64,000 bases of DNA from WFZT01 sp964571845 (GTDB lineage Bacteria > Hydrothermota > Hydrothermia > B15-G9 > WFZT01), in NCBI GenBank assembly GCA_964571845.1, contig CAZNDM010000050.1:18819-82818 (forward strand), read 5' to 3'. The notes under the pieces were generated by a model, which searched no databases, was not told the origin of the DNA, and saw only the letters and a program-made list of their open reading frames with translations. Position 1 is the stretch's first letter. Every line of letters begins with the position of its first letter. Positions 9,836 through 18,306 of this stretch are shown here, piece by piece. Position numbers and translations under genes: made by a program.

Positions 9836-10213
9836 TTAATCAACTACTGCCCATATTATATTTTTGTCAGAAATGTAATCAAGCTTTTTCAAATTTTTCT
9901 TTGCAGGACCTTTGATAACAGAACCACTCAGATTGAACTCACTCCCGTGGCAGGGACATCTGAAAATACCGGTTTTTTCGTCATATTCCACGATACAGCC
10001 AAGATGTGTACACCGGGCAGACATTAGATGCAGACCATTGGAATCTCTGAAATAGATAACGCCATCCTTTATTTTTGGTTTTAGGCCTATTTCATCTTCG
10101 GGAATCCTGACTTTATGCGACTTTTCAGGTGTAAACCGGATGAAGTCGAGCAGAAGTTTTCCACCAATCAAAAAAATTATGAACAGCGAACCCAAAAATT
10201 TTCTTCTCTTCAT
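9836..10213 (-). CDS. Rieske [2Fe-2S] protein, Tat-type leader
   Basis: 125 aa. The N-terminus MKRRKFLGSLFIIFLIGG has a twin-arginine pattern (RRKFL) and one hydrophobic anchor. The Rieske fold shows CTHLGC (C68, H70, C73) and CPCHG (C86, C88, H89), giving the two Cys/two His cluster ligands plus the disulphide pair C73/C88 typical of bc1/b6f-type, higher-potential Rieske proteins. It should sit on the outer face of the inner membrane. There is no cytochrome b or other bc-complex gene nearby. Instead it is the first gene of the polysaccharide operon, 2 bp before the glycosyltransferase, so its electron partner and role are unknown. Confidence 0.85.
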   Translation of the reverse strand: MKRRKFLGSLFIIFLIGGKLLLDFIRFTPEKSHKVRIPEDEIGLKPKIKDGVIYFRDSNGLHLMSARCTHLGCIVEYDEKTGIFRCPCHGSEFNLSGSVIKGPAKKNLKKLDYISDKNIIWAVVD

Positions 10214-10220
10214 AAGCCTT

Positions 10221-10226
10221 GATATA
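10221..10226 (-). promoter_or_regulatory. Candidate -10 box (TATATC) before the Rieske/exopolysaccharide operon
   Basis: TATATC on the minus strand, 7 bases from the ATG of the Rieske gene, in the 42-bp divergent gap with the barrel gene at 10256. The -35 position is weak (ACAGTT). The predicted transcript would begin about one base before the ATG. On the plus strand a weak TAAACT at 10242-10247 would likewise start the divergent transcript about 2 bases before the ATG at 10256. Confidence 0.35.
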
Positions 10227-10255
10227 GTTTTTTCACTGTTTTAAACTGTTCTCCA

Positions 10256-12811
10256 ATGCTGATTTTCCTCATTACAATCCTATTTTCTCTGAATCAACAG
10301 GATGGATGGTTCTATTTATATACTCTCAGGGACACCATTTCGCCAGTCATAGAGGTGCCGGAGGAATCTGAAAGTGGCGAAAGTATTACACTTCGTGGAT
10401 CAAAGACGATTTCAATCAGCACAGGATCTGATGGTGAATTGCAGATTCAGCAGGGACTCAGATTAACAATTGATGGCAATATTGGAAAACTTGGAGAAAT
10501 TCAGGGGGTGGTAAATGATAACAGCGACGCCCCGACCGGTGTGGTTTCGAGAACCCTGTCTGGATTTAGCGAGATTTATTTAAAATACCTTTATCGAAAT
10601 TTCACCTGGAGTTTTGGGAAGATAAACCTCACAACCGATTATTACTCGTCTCCCATGCTTGGTGGTATGATGGAATACAGGGGCGAAGATTCTGATATAA
10701 AATTCGCCTACGGAGAAGTGCCGGGGGTGTACAGAATACGCACATTTACAGGGATTACAAACCCGGCTCTACCTTTGAAGATAACTGACAATGGAGAACA
10801 GATCGTCAGTGGCACTATCCGGGTTTATCTGAATGGAAACCCCTTAAAGGAGAACAAAGATTTCAGTGTGGACTACATAACTGGCACCGTATACTTCTTA
10901 CCCGGAGTTGAAATAAAACCAGATGACAGGCTCAGGGTCGAATATATTTCCAGCGAATCTTTTGGCAGAAAATGGCTTACAGGTGTAAACCTGAGTTTAC
11001 GGAAGGAATTCTATTCCCTGAATTTAAACTTTATTCAGGAGGCGGATGACAGAGCCTACTGGCTCGATAATCTTGGAAGTGAAGCAATTGATTCACTCAA
11101 AGACAAAGAAGGTAGAGTTATGATCCCTGCGTGGAGATTCGTCGGGGAGGGCCAGGGAGATTATGACCTTTTGGATAGTATTTTTGTCTATAGAGGTGAA
11201 GGGGAAGGGAGTTATTCAGTTAGTTTCACTTATGTGGGGCTTGGTAAAGGAGACTACAGGTTTAACGACGCTGGAGGATTTTTTTACTTTGCAGGTAAAG
11301 GTATGGGTGATTATACTCCTTTCATCACAATAACTCCTCCATTGAGAAGAAGGAAAATTCTTATCAACTCCAGCTTGAAACGGGGAGGTTTTGTACTCAA
11401 GGGAGGGACCTACATAAGTCTTTTGAAGAAAAATCTTTTTTCAAATTCACCGGAAAGCCAGAATTTGGACGGATTTGCAGGACTGGAGTACAGGAGTAGA
11501 GCCCTATCATGGAAACTACTGGCGTTTCAAACTGATTCCGTAGGGTTTTATCTTGCAGATGACCTTGAAGATCAAAGAGGAAGAGGATTTTTGGGAGCTT
11601 TTACTGTTAAAAAATTTAAGAACCTGGAACCCGGGATCGAATATTCAAAGTCAGACGAAGCAACGAAGTTAAAGTTATGGCTGCGGGGTAGATCTTATAG
11701 AATTTATTATGAAAAATCAGATTCCACAGAAAAATATGGTGGAAAGGTTTTATTTTCTGCCGGAGCAGTAAGGGCTTATTTCGGCGGAGAGAGATTTTAT
11801 TCAGAAATAGCGTATGATCAGATTTATGGAGGTGCTAGCTATGTCCCATATCTGACGCTCAAGACTTCAAGGAAATTTTTCTACGATGGGAAGGTGGAGG
11901 ATGATCTCAATGTGAATTTCCAGAACGAGAATTTGACCCTGGGTTATAGACTGATAAAAACTTCACCCGGTGATTCCCTATTTCAATCTATCCTGTGTGA
12001 TTATTCTGGTTTTACCCAAAACATCGGATACTCACTCAGGTTTCGTTATAGAGAGGATTTGCAGAAGGATGTATCCTTCAGATACATCTATGTTGGTGAT
12101 GGCAACGGTAATTATTCTTACGATTCGACGAGCGGAAGATTTTATCGGGATCCCCTTGGTAGTTATGAGAGACAGGTGATGTACAGTGGCCAGGATGCTG
12201 GCATAAAGAGCCTTTTCGGGGATCTGGCACTAAACATATCGAGACTTTCCCTCAAATTTTCGGGCACGATCAAATTTTCTAATAAAGTTACATCCAGGCA
12301 GGAAAATTTCTACCTTACTTATTCCGACAATAGATTTTATGGTAATTTCACAAAAGTTTTTGACTATCATCTCGATGAGGAGAATGTTTTTGAAGATGGA
12401 ACGGCAGAGTACAGACATGGACAGTTAATTCCGGGTATCAGGTATATACGAAGTGGTGGAACGGAAATGACGGATGACAGATACATCGAGATCTACGGAA
12501 AATTCAGACATAGAAAACTTCAGTTGAAGTTGGGAAGTTTCTTCAGACCTTCGTATCCTCCGGGTCTGAGTGCAGGATTTAGCTTAGGAAGAGAAATTCT
12601 GTCAGGTTTTTTTCAAGCAAACCTGGATTTTAGCTATGTCTCTGCTGCTCCTGCTGGGGCTTTTCCTCCAGAAGGTATGTCTTTCATGTATTCATTAAAT
12701 TATTCTCACAGGTTTTTGGCAAGCACAGGAGGAAACCTTGAATTACGCGGGAGAAAGCAGAAGGGAAGACACATCTACACACTCAGGTTTTCACTTTCCA
12801 TTGAGTTTTAA
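10256..12811 (+). CDS. Large secreted beta-strand protein, probable outer-membrane barrel, with GxGxGxY repeats
   Basis: 851 aa, function unknown. The N-terminus (MLIFLITILFSLNQQDGW) is a short signal peptide. Residues about 185-240 contain RVYLNGNPLKENKDFSVDY, a module also common in large outer-membrane proteins of Bacteroidetes-like and candidate-phylum bacteria. Residues about 293-350 carry four copies of a glycine motif (GEGQGDY, GEGEGSY, GLGKGDY, GKGMGDY), with a fifth (GDGNGNY) near 612. The rest alternates aromatic and polar residues and ends in LRFSLSIEF, a typical barrel end with terminal phenylalanine. It is divergent from the Rieske operon and its 3' end overlaps the convergent GT9 gene by 21 bp. 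A role in surface secretion is possible but not shown. Confidence 0.65.
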   Translation: MLIFLITILFSLNQQDGWFYLYTLRDTISPVIEVPEESESGESITLRGSKTISISTGSDGELQIQQGLRLTIDGNIGKLGEIQGVVNDNSDAPTGVVSRTLSGFSEIYLKYLYRNFTWSFGKINLTTDYYSSPMLGGMMEYRGEDSDIKFAYGEVPGVYRIRTFTGITNPALPLKITDNGEQIVSGTIRVYLNGNPLKENKDFSVDYITGTVYFLPGVEIKPDDRLRVEYISSESFGRKWLTGVNLSLRKEFYSLNLNFIQEADDRAYWLDNLGSEAIDSLKDKEGRVMIPAWRFVGEGQGDYDLLDSIFVYRGEGEGSYSVSFTYVGLGKGDYRFNDAGGFFYFAGKGMGDYTPFITITPPLRRRKILINSSLKRGGFVLKGGTYISLLKKNLFSNSPESQNLDGFAGLEYRSRALSWKLLAFQTDSVGFYLADDLEDQRGRGFLGAFTVKKFKNLEPGIEYSKSDEATKLKLWLRGRSYRIYYEKSDSTEKYGGKVLFSAGAVRAYFGGERFYSEIAYDQIYGGASYVPYLTLKTSRKFFYDGKVEDDLNVNFQNENLTLGYRLIKTSPGDSLFQSILCDYSGFTQNIGYSLRFRYREDLQKDVSFRYIYVGDGNGNYSYDSTSGRFYRDPLGSYERQVMYSGQDAGIKSLFGDLALNISRLSLKFSGTIKFSNKVTSRQENFYLTYSDNRFYGNFTKVFDYHLDEENVFEDGTAEYRHGQLIPGIRYIRSGGTEMTDDRYIEIYGKFRHRKLQLKLGSFFRPSYPPGLSAGFSLGREILSGFFQANLDFSYVSAAPAGAFPPEGMSFMYSLNYSHRFLASTGGNLELRGRKQKGRHIYTLRFSLSIEF

Positions 12812-13780
12812 TAAGAATTTCTCGAACTTTTCAAAGACCTCTTTGGCAGTCAGTTTGTGGATGCAATCGAATGTGCCCAGGGGACACTTCTTTCTCCAGC
12901 ATGGTTGACATGGAAGACCTTTGTATGCAAAGGAATGATGGGGGTATGGTGGAGTCCAGGCTTCTGGTAACTCTGTAAAGAACAGGGCAAAAGTTGGTGT
13001 CCCCTGGCTGACAGCTATGTGCTTTGGTCCTGAATCTGAACCGAAGAAGACACCGGCAAGTTTCATCAATGCTCCGAGCTCGTGCAAACTTTTTGTTGGA
13101 GGAGCAACTTTTAGCCCTTTTGCGCACTCGAAAATGGCGGCGTGAGTACGGGGATTGTCATTTATCAGTAAAACGGGTATTTTGAATTTTCTCATTACAA
13201 GATTAAAAAATTCACAGTATTTTTCCGGTTCCCAGGCCCTGTGAGGTAGATCCAGTCTGATGTGAGAGACCATGAAAAACCCGGTTACTCCCATTTTCCT
13301 GATTTTTTCGTTCATGTGATCAATGTAATGACCCGGGATGGGAAACTCTGTTTCAATGGGGACTTCCATTGGATCTATACCAAGGGGCCTTAAAAACTCG
13401 AGTCTATGATAAACCGTGTAGTGAATTTTACCAAAAGGGGGATTTATGGCTACATTGTAGTATCTGATCTTTCCGGGTTTGTGGATTGCGAATACATATT
13501 TTGCTCCTGATAACCTGGCTGATATTGCCGATGTGAGATTACCTTTAAGATCCATGAAAATAGACGGTTTAAAGCGTCTGATAGAGATGATATTTTTTGT
13601 GCTGAAGAGAACGGGTGTTACCCTTTTATTGTACTCAAGAATCTGAATTGCAGGATGTCTTGAGATATAAATGATTCTGAAATGTGGAAATCTTTCGTTC
13701 AGTGCTCTTATTAATGGAGTGTCGAGGAGGGTGTCACCAATTGCCCCCGGTCTGAAAATTACGATACTTTCTACATCCAC
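12791..13780 (-). CDS. Glycosyltransferase family 9 (ADP-heptose:LPS heptosyltransferase-like)
   Basis: 329 aa, usual length for GT9. The N-terminus has IVIFRPGAIGDTLLDTPLIRAL, the RxGAIGD motif of heptosyltransferases, and the C-terminal half has FFGSDSGPKHIAVSQGTP, the donor-binding SGPxH segment. Members transfer heptose or related sugars from ADP-sugars onto lipid A-core or other glycans on the cytoplasmic face. A cysteine-rich stretch near 290-305 (CQPCWRKKCPLGTFDC) is common in the family. A Shine-Dalgarno (AAGGTGG) precedes the ATG, and the gene follows the aldehyde dehydrogenase gene by 3 bp. The acceptor cannot be read from the sequence. Confidence 0.85.
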   Translation of the reverse strand: MDVESIVIFRPGAIGDTLLDTPLIRALNERFPHFRIIYISRHPAIQILEYNKRVTPVLFSTKNIISIRRFKPSIFMDLKGNLTSAISARLSGAKYVFAIHKPGKIRYYNVAINPPFGKIHYTVYHRLEFLRPLGIDPMEVPIETEFPIPGHYIDHMNEKIRKMGVTGFFMVSHIRLDLPHRAWEPEKYCEFFNLVMRKFKIPVLLINDNPRTHAAIFECAKGLKVAPPTKSLHELGALMKLAGVFFGSDSGPKHIAVSQGTPTFALFFTELPEAWTPPYPHHSFAYKGLPCQPCWRKKCPLGTFDCIHKLTAKEVFEKFEKFLLKLNGK

Positions 13781-13783
13781 CTT

Positions 13784-15412
13784 TCAGAAAAATCTTTTCC
13801 AGTTTTTCATTAGATTGAAAATCGAGGTCGTCTTTTTGAGTTTACCAAAAAATGGTAGCATCTTGAGGAGATACTTAATTTTCCCGTGTCCGTACATCGC
13901 GTGAACAGATAATCTGGCAACGGAGAACAGCTCTTCATCGTATGGATACCACCAGAGCTGGGATGTGCGGTTATTAAAGTCTTCGCTAACAAACTTGATA
14001 TTTGTAAGCTCGAGCAGGCCGAACCTCCCATGAGTTCTGCCTATTCCTGAGTCTTTAACTCCGCCCCATGCCCCTTCAGGCTCTCCAAAGCTGAAGACAT
14101 GGTCGTTTATGGTTACTGTCCCTGTGTTAAGTTTTTCTGCCAATTTTCTTGCAAGAGAAACATCCCGAGTCCAGATTGATGCCGTTAGACCGTATCTCGA
14201 ATCGTTAGCAAGTTCAATTGCCTCATCAATTGTTGAAAATTTCATTACAGGTAAAACAGGTCCAAAGGTCTCATCCTGCATGACGATCATGTTGTGGTTC
14301 ACTCCCGTAAGGATTGTTGGCTGGAGGAAAAATCCACGATCACCTGTCCTTTTGCCGCCAAATACGATTCTGGCTCCTTTTTCAACGGCATCCTCTATGT
14401 GCGCTTCAACAAGCATTCTCTGTGATTCGGTTGTCATCGGACCCATCTCGGTGTCAGGATCAAGGGGATCTCCGACCTTTAGACCCTGCGTGAACGATAC
14501 TATCCCATCGAGTAGGGTGTCATAAATTTTCTCATGCACATAGAGCCTCTCTATTGATGCGCAGGTCTGCCCCGCATTCATAAACGCTCCCCAGGCAATT
14601 CCTCTTATCGCCCTCTCTATGTCCGCATCCTCAAGCACAATGGCAGGATCTTTGCCTCCAAGTTCCAGGATCACCTTTTTAAGGCCTTCAGAAGCAAGAG
14701 ACATGACTCGCTTGCCAGTTTCGACCGATCCTGTGAATAAAATGATCCTTGTATCGGGATGTTTAATAACAGCTTCTCCCACTGAGGATCTGCCAGTTAA
14801 GACATTAACAAGTCCGGGAGGCGCTCCCGCTTCGTCAAAGATAGCAGCGATGGAAAGGCCTATAGCGGATGTCGTTGAAGATGGTTTTAGCACGACTGTA
14901 TTACCAGTGAAGATACTGGCAATTATGTCAAGAAAAGGGATGATAAAGGGATAGTTCCAGGGTGAAATCACACCAACGACTCCCACGGGGTCAAATCTGT
15001 AGTATCCTTTTTTGTCCCTGAAAAGGACCTGCCAGTATTTGATTTTGAGTTCTTCGAGATACACCCTGCCACGATTTACATAAAAGTCGAGCGCATCAAT
15101 GGAGGGCAAGACTTCCACTGTGAGGGCTTCGGAGATCGGTTTTCCCTGCTCCTCGGCTATTATCCTGGCTATATCTTCGCTTCTCGAAATCAGTACATCT
15201 TTTACACTTCTGAGCAGACTCTCTCTTTCATCAAATGTTGTCTCTTTCCACTTTTTGAAAAAGGATGAAGCGGCACTGAATGCCTCCTCAATTAGGGAAT
15301 CATTAACTGCGTCTATCTCGAGGAGAGTCTCTCCTGTTGATGGATTCAGGGATTTAAAACTTTCCCCCGTTGACACCCATTTTCCATTTATGTATGGCTT
15401 TGTCAGTTCCAT
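13784..15412 (-). CDS. NAD(P)-dependent aldehyde dehydrogenase
   Basis: 542 aa, a little long for the family (about 480-500). Seen: VISPWNYPF (cofactor-binding region), FTGSVETGKRVM, the catalytic glutamate motif LELGGKDPAIVLEDAD and the nucleophile NAGQTCASIERLYV. The extra C-terminal 50-60 residues are basic and hydrophobic (HGKIKYLLKMLPFFGKLK), as in some membrane-associated fatty aldehyde dehydrogenases. Oxidises an aldehyde to the acid. It lies in one operon with an SDR of the fatty acyl reductase type upstream (1-bp gap) and GT9 downstream (3 bp), so an acyl aldehyde is a plausible substrate; this is inference. Confidence 0.9.
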   Translation of the reverse strand: MELTKPYINGKWVSTGESFKSLNPSTGETLLEIDAVNDSLIEEAFSAASSFFKKWKETTFDERESLLRSVKDVLISRSEDIARIIAEEQGKPISEALTVEVLPSIDALDFYVNRGRVYLEELKIKYWQVLFRDKKGYYRFDPVGVVGVISPWNYPFIIPFLDIIASIFTGNTVVLKPSSTTSAIGLSIAAIFDEAGAPPGLVNVLTGRSSVGEAVIKHPDTRIILFTGSVETGKRVMSLASEGLKKVILELGGKDPAIVLEDADIERAIRGIAWGAFMNAGQTCASIERLYVHEKIYDTLLDGIVSFTQGLKVGDPLDPDTEMGPMTTESQRMLVEAHIEDAVEKGARIVFGGKRTGDRGFFLQPTILTGVNHNMIVMQDETFGPVLPVMKFSTIDEAIELANDSRYGLTASIWTRDVSLARKLAEKLNTGTVTINDHVFSFGEPEGAWGGVKDSGIGRTHGRFGLLELTNIKFVSEDFNNRTSQLWWYPYDEELFSVARLSVHAMYGHGKIKYLLKMLPFFGKLKKTTSIFNLMKNWKRFF

Positions 15413-15413
15413 T

Positions 15414-16484
15414 TTAAAATTTCCTCATCTCAGGGTTTTTGTAGTTTTTAAGGAAGAAATTGACAATGTTGTCAATGTAAGATGTGAGTGGTGGAACCCT
15501 GATTCCAAGCGGTCCCAGGTCTTCTAAGGTGTTTGAGGAGTCATAGTGGACCTTGTGTACAAAATAGGGGGTCGCTTCATATGGGACGCCAAAGACTCTG
15601 GCGAGCGGCCTTATTCTCAAAAATGCCTGAACGAGACTGAGGGGTATTTCCCCGTGAGGTTCCTTTCCCCTGATTTTTATTGAAAACAATTTGTAGAGTT
15701 CTCGCGCCGTTAAAGGTGCAGGATCTGTAAGGTGATAAGTTTTGCCCGTTGATTTATTAAGTCCTGTAAGTTCTACAGTTGCCTTCACGATGAAATCTAC
15801 CGGCACGAGATTGACCTCTGCATCACCTTTTCCCATGTATGGGAGGGGAATAAAACGAGGGACTCTTTTGAAGAATACCATAACATAATACGGTCCATCA
15901 AACTTGTCTGTTTCTCCGGTCTGTGAATCTCCGATCACGATGCCCGGTCTGATTATCACAATGGGCAGGTCCCCTAATCTTTCTCTGACCTCTTTTTCTG
16001 CAAGAAACTTTGTGTACTCATAATGGTTTTTGAAAGATTGCCCCTTATCGAGCTCGTCTTCGTAAACAGTCCCTGTCCGCTTGCCAGATACATACGCGGT
16101 TGAGAAGTACACAAATTTCTCAAGAAAGGGGAGATTGTCGGCAAAATTCAAAACATTTTTGGTGCCCTCGACATTCACCCTGTATGCAGGATCGAATTCG
16201 ACTGTCAGATCATAAATGGCTGCAAGGTGGAACAGATGAGTTATCCTGGGCTTGATTTCTTTGAATTTCGATGGTTCCAGTTTGAGATTCTGTGCCGTGA
16301 TGTCTCCGGGTATCAATTCAATCCTGTCTCGAAACGGGAATTTCAGAATCTCCTCTTTTGCCCTGTTTAGCATTCGCTGTTCTACCAGAAGAAAAATCTT
16401 CTCATAATCAAATTTTTCCTGGAGTGAATTGATGAGTCTTTTACCTATGAATCCGGGAAAGCCTGTTAAGAACAAAGCGCCCAT
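15414..16484 (-). CDS. SDR-family NAD(P)-binding protein, fatty acyl reductase / NAD_binding_4 type
   Basis: 356 aa. Extended short-chain dehydrogenase with the Rossmann motif TGFPGFIG near the N-terminus, a conserved HLAA segment (LFHLAAIYDL), the catalytic YxxxK as YEYTKFLAEK, and VIIRPGIVIGD. The pattern of an acyl-carrier/thioester-type reductase (VNVEGTKNVLNFA, FVYFSTAYVSG) fits the NAD_binding_4 (male-sterility/thioester reductase) group better than sugar epimerases. First gene of a three-gene operon with an aldehyde dehydrogenase and GT9. A TATAAT lies exactly 6 bases upstream of the ATG and there is no Shine-Dalgarno. Substrate unknown; reduction of an activated fatty acid to aldehyde is a reasonable guess. 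Confidence 0.75.
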   Translation of the reverse strand: MGALFLTGFPGFIGKRLINSLQEKFDYEKIFLLVEQRMLNRAKEEILKFPFRDRIELIPGDITAQNLKLEPSKFKEIKPRITHLFHLAAIYDLTVEFDPAYRVNVEGTKNVLNFADNLPFLEKFVYFSTAYVSGKRTGTVYEDELDKGQSFKNHYEYTKFLAEKEVRERLGDLPIVIIRPGIVIGDSQTGETDKFDGPYYVMVFFKRVPRFIPLPYMGKGDAEVNLVPVDFIVKATVELTGLNKSTGKTYHLTDPAPLTARELYKLFSIKIRGKEPHGEIPLSLVQAFLRIRPLARVFGVPYEATPYFVHKVHYDSSNTLEDLGPLGIRVPPLTSYIDNIVNFFLKNYKNPEMRKF

Positions 16485-16490
16485 ACTTTT

Positions 16491-16496
16491 ATTATA
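16491..16496 (-). promoter_or_regulatory. Candidate -10 box (TATAAT), leaderless arrangement at the SDR gene
   Basis: TATAAT followed by AAAAGT and the ATG at 16484. Counting the usual 7 bases from the hexamer puts the transcript start on the A of the ATG. No clear -35 is visible. Supports the chosen start codon. Confidence 0.5.
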
Positions 16497-16556
16497 GGGT
16501 GTGCCCCGAAATTTTCCATTGTTTTGTGTTAAACCATTGGGGGATTTTTAATGCAT

Positions 16557-16573
16557 AGTAACCTTCGGTTACT
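16557..16573 (-). terminator. Small hairpin overlapping the rtcA stop codon
   Basis: Perfect 7-bp arms (AGTAACC / GGTTACT) around a 3-base loop, spanning the rtcA stop. On the minus strand it is followed by TATGCATTAAAAA rather than a T-run, so it is at best a weak intrinsic terminator between rtcA and the SDR operon. Confidence 0.4.
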
Positions 16574-17624
16574 TTTTGATTTTATCCCAGCCTCCCGCTT
16601 TTTGTATGTAGCCCTCATCTATATAAATTCTTCTGCCGCGGACCTGGAATTTGACGGGGAGAAATTTTTCTGTAACCATGATGTTTGTCTGTGTGTGTTT
16701 GGTAACTTTACTGACAACGATTTCACCACCTGCAAGGGCGATGAGGGGTATGATGTTGTCTTGGAGGTGTATATCAACTGTTGCACCAGAGTTGAGTTCG
16801 TGAATGAGGTTCTTCGCCGCCTCCTGACCAATTTTTTCAGCGGGTACCCCAAGTTTTCCAATATTGTCAGATCCTATAATGGCTCCGGAACTGAATTGAG
16901 CGTACGCAAGAATAGAGCATCCCGGAGTTAAGCTCTCCTCATAATGGATTACTTCGATCGGGTTGAATTTTTTGAGGATTTCTCTTGCCCCTTTAAGCTG
17001 TCTTTCTGCGACATTTCTCTTTTTTAACTTGGTTGAGGACACAGAAATGATTTTGACAAATTCGAGTTTTCCCTGTTCCGTGAGTAGTATTGGCTTGATT
17101 TTTAGGGAACTTGTGGGATAAACCTCGACTTCTACTATTCCACCTCCTGCAGGGTAATAACCCCTCCGTCGAACTCTGACTTCTATTTTCTTTGAAAATC
17201 TTTCAACGAAGGGTTGGTAAATATATCGAAGGTAATCGATGGTCATTCCGCCGGGAACATCTGTACCGCCAATAATGGTAAGTTTTGACGGTTTTTCTGC
17301 AAGTGTTAATGTGGGCAAAAGAGTCTGAAGTACGAGGGTGATGCTACCTGCAGTATGGATATCCAGTTTGAGATTACCACCTAAAACTCTGCCAGGGTGA
17401 AATTCAAGCTCGGTGCTGTTCAGTTTGTCCCCCTTGGCATCTGATTCTGTGATCTGTTTCAGGGCTCTTATGATGGATAGATGTTGCATTTTCAGACCCG
17501 GGTTTTTGCGGGATGCCCTGATATTGTGGATTCTAAAAGGCTTACCTGTGAGAAGTGAGAGAAATAAGGCTGTTCTGACAATTTGACCTCCGCCCTCACC
17601 GTATGAGCCATCAATCTTGATCAT
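16569..17624 (-). CDS. rtcA: RNA 3'-terminal phosphate cyclase
   Basis: 351 aa, full length. RtcA converts an RNA 3'-phosphate to a 2',3'-cyclic phosphate through an RNA-adenylate intermediate. Seen: the N-terminal DGSYGEGGGQIVRTAL signature, the RASRKNPGLKMQHL segment, LGGTDVPGG-type central motif (as IIGGTDVPGGMTID) and a C-terminal region with the conserved histidine (ATVDIHLQDNIIPLIAL). The enzyme is widespread in archaea and scattered in bacteria. No rtcB or RtcR-type regulator is in the window. It lies alone between a repeat island upstream and the SDR operon downstream, with a TATAAT 9 bases before its ATG. Confidence 0.95.
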   Translation of the reverse strand: MIKIDGSYGEGGGQIVRTALFLSLLTGKPFRIHNIRASRKNPGLKMQHLSIIRALKQITESDAKGDKLNSTELEFHPGRVLGGNLKLDIHTAGSITLVLQTLLPTLTLAEKPSKLTIIGGTDVPGGMTIDYLRYIYQPFVERFSKKIEVRVRRRGYYPAGGGIVEVEVYPTSSLKIKPILLTEQGKLEFVKIISVSSTKLKKRNVAERQLKGAREILKKFNPIEVIHYEESLTPGCSILAYAQFSSGAIIGSDNIGKLGVPAEKIGQEAAKNLIHELNSGATVDIHLQDNIIPLIALAGGEIVVSKVTKHTQTNIMVTEKFLPVKFQVRGRRIYIDEGYIQKAGGWDKIKK

Positions 17625-17633
17625 AGAGGATAA

Positions 17634-17639
17634 ATTATA
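17634..17639 (-). promoter_or_regulatory. Candidate -10 box (TATAAT) upstream of rtcA
   Basis: TATAAT 9 bases before the rtcA ATG at 17624, giving a predicted leader of about 3 bases. It sits immediately beyond the edge of the dispersed element at 17643-17720. The -35 region (TTTTTC) is weak. Confidence 0.45.
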
Positions 17640-18281
17640 CCTTAATCGAAGGTGCTCGAAAAATATTTTTCATTAATTGTTTTGAGGAAAAACTCTCTTT
17701 TTTCTTCTGTTTCGGGAATACCACTCTGGATATCCATACTATGGGCACAACTTTGGTCTCGCTTTTTACTGTAGCGAAAAGGCTCCCGGAGTCTTCCTCC
17801 ATTTGATAAAAAGCAGTGTAAAAGTTTTTGGGTGTTCTCCACACTCTGCGGAAGGCAAATTCACCCACTCTTATCTCGCCCTACGATGAGCTTACCCGAA
17901 AACCTCCCACCGTTCGCATGAGAGTTAACCCAATGTCTCCCCTTCGGCTTTTCGGGAAACCATTCTACAACTTCACCCATCATGAAAAGGAAAGGGTTAT
18001 CCTCACAATCACTCTTCCGTTTAGTGGAGGGATTACATAAAATCTCTCCTCCCTCGAAATAGATGGATTTCTCCACAAACTTTCCCTCCCGCCTTGTGTG
18101 AAAGACCACTTACCACCTCTTCTCCCATGTGGTGTGACGGCTCACCTTCAACCTTCTATCCCAAGAAATGGGAGCGTTCATCTATGGCTTCCCCTTCCAA
18201 GAGGTGGAGGATTGAGGGGATGGGAACGAAAGCACTCTATGCTCTCCCCGGTCTAATCTGTTCTTTCTGCCCCCTCCTTAA

Positions 18282-18306
18282 TCCTCCCCCGCTTCGCGGG
18301 GGAGGA
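18282..18306. repeat. Perfect 25-bp palindrome (11-bp arms, 3-base loop)
   Basis: Arms TCCTCCCCCGC and GCGGGGGAGGA around TTC. It opens the tandem array. A palindrome of identical size and near-identical arms sits at 42951-42975 (loop TTT), and imperfect versions occur near 63458-63486. Confidence 0.85.

Noticed and set aside
14109..14954. Plus-strand frames of 138 and 111 codons
   Set aside because: Antisense shadows of the aldehyde dehydrogenase, serine-rich and without ribosome sites.
17635..17868. Small minus-strand protein of 77 codons upstream of rtcA
   Set aside because: It lies across the dispersed promoter-proximal element; the similar copies elsewhere are not open in the same frame, so protein coding is unlikely.
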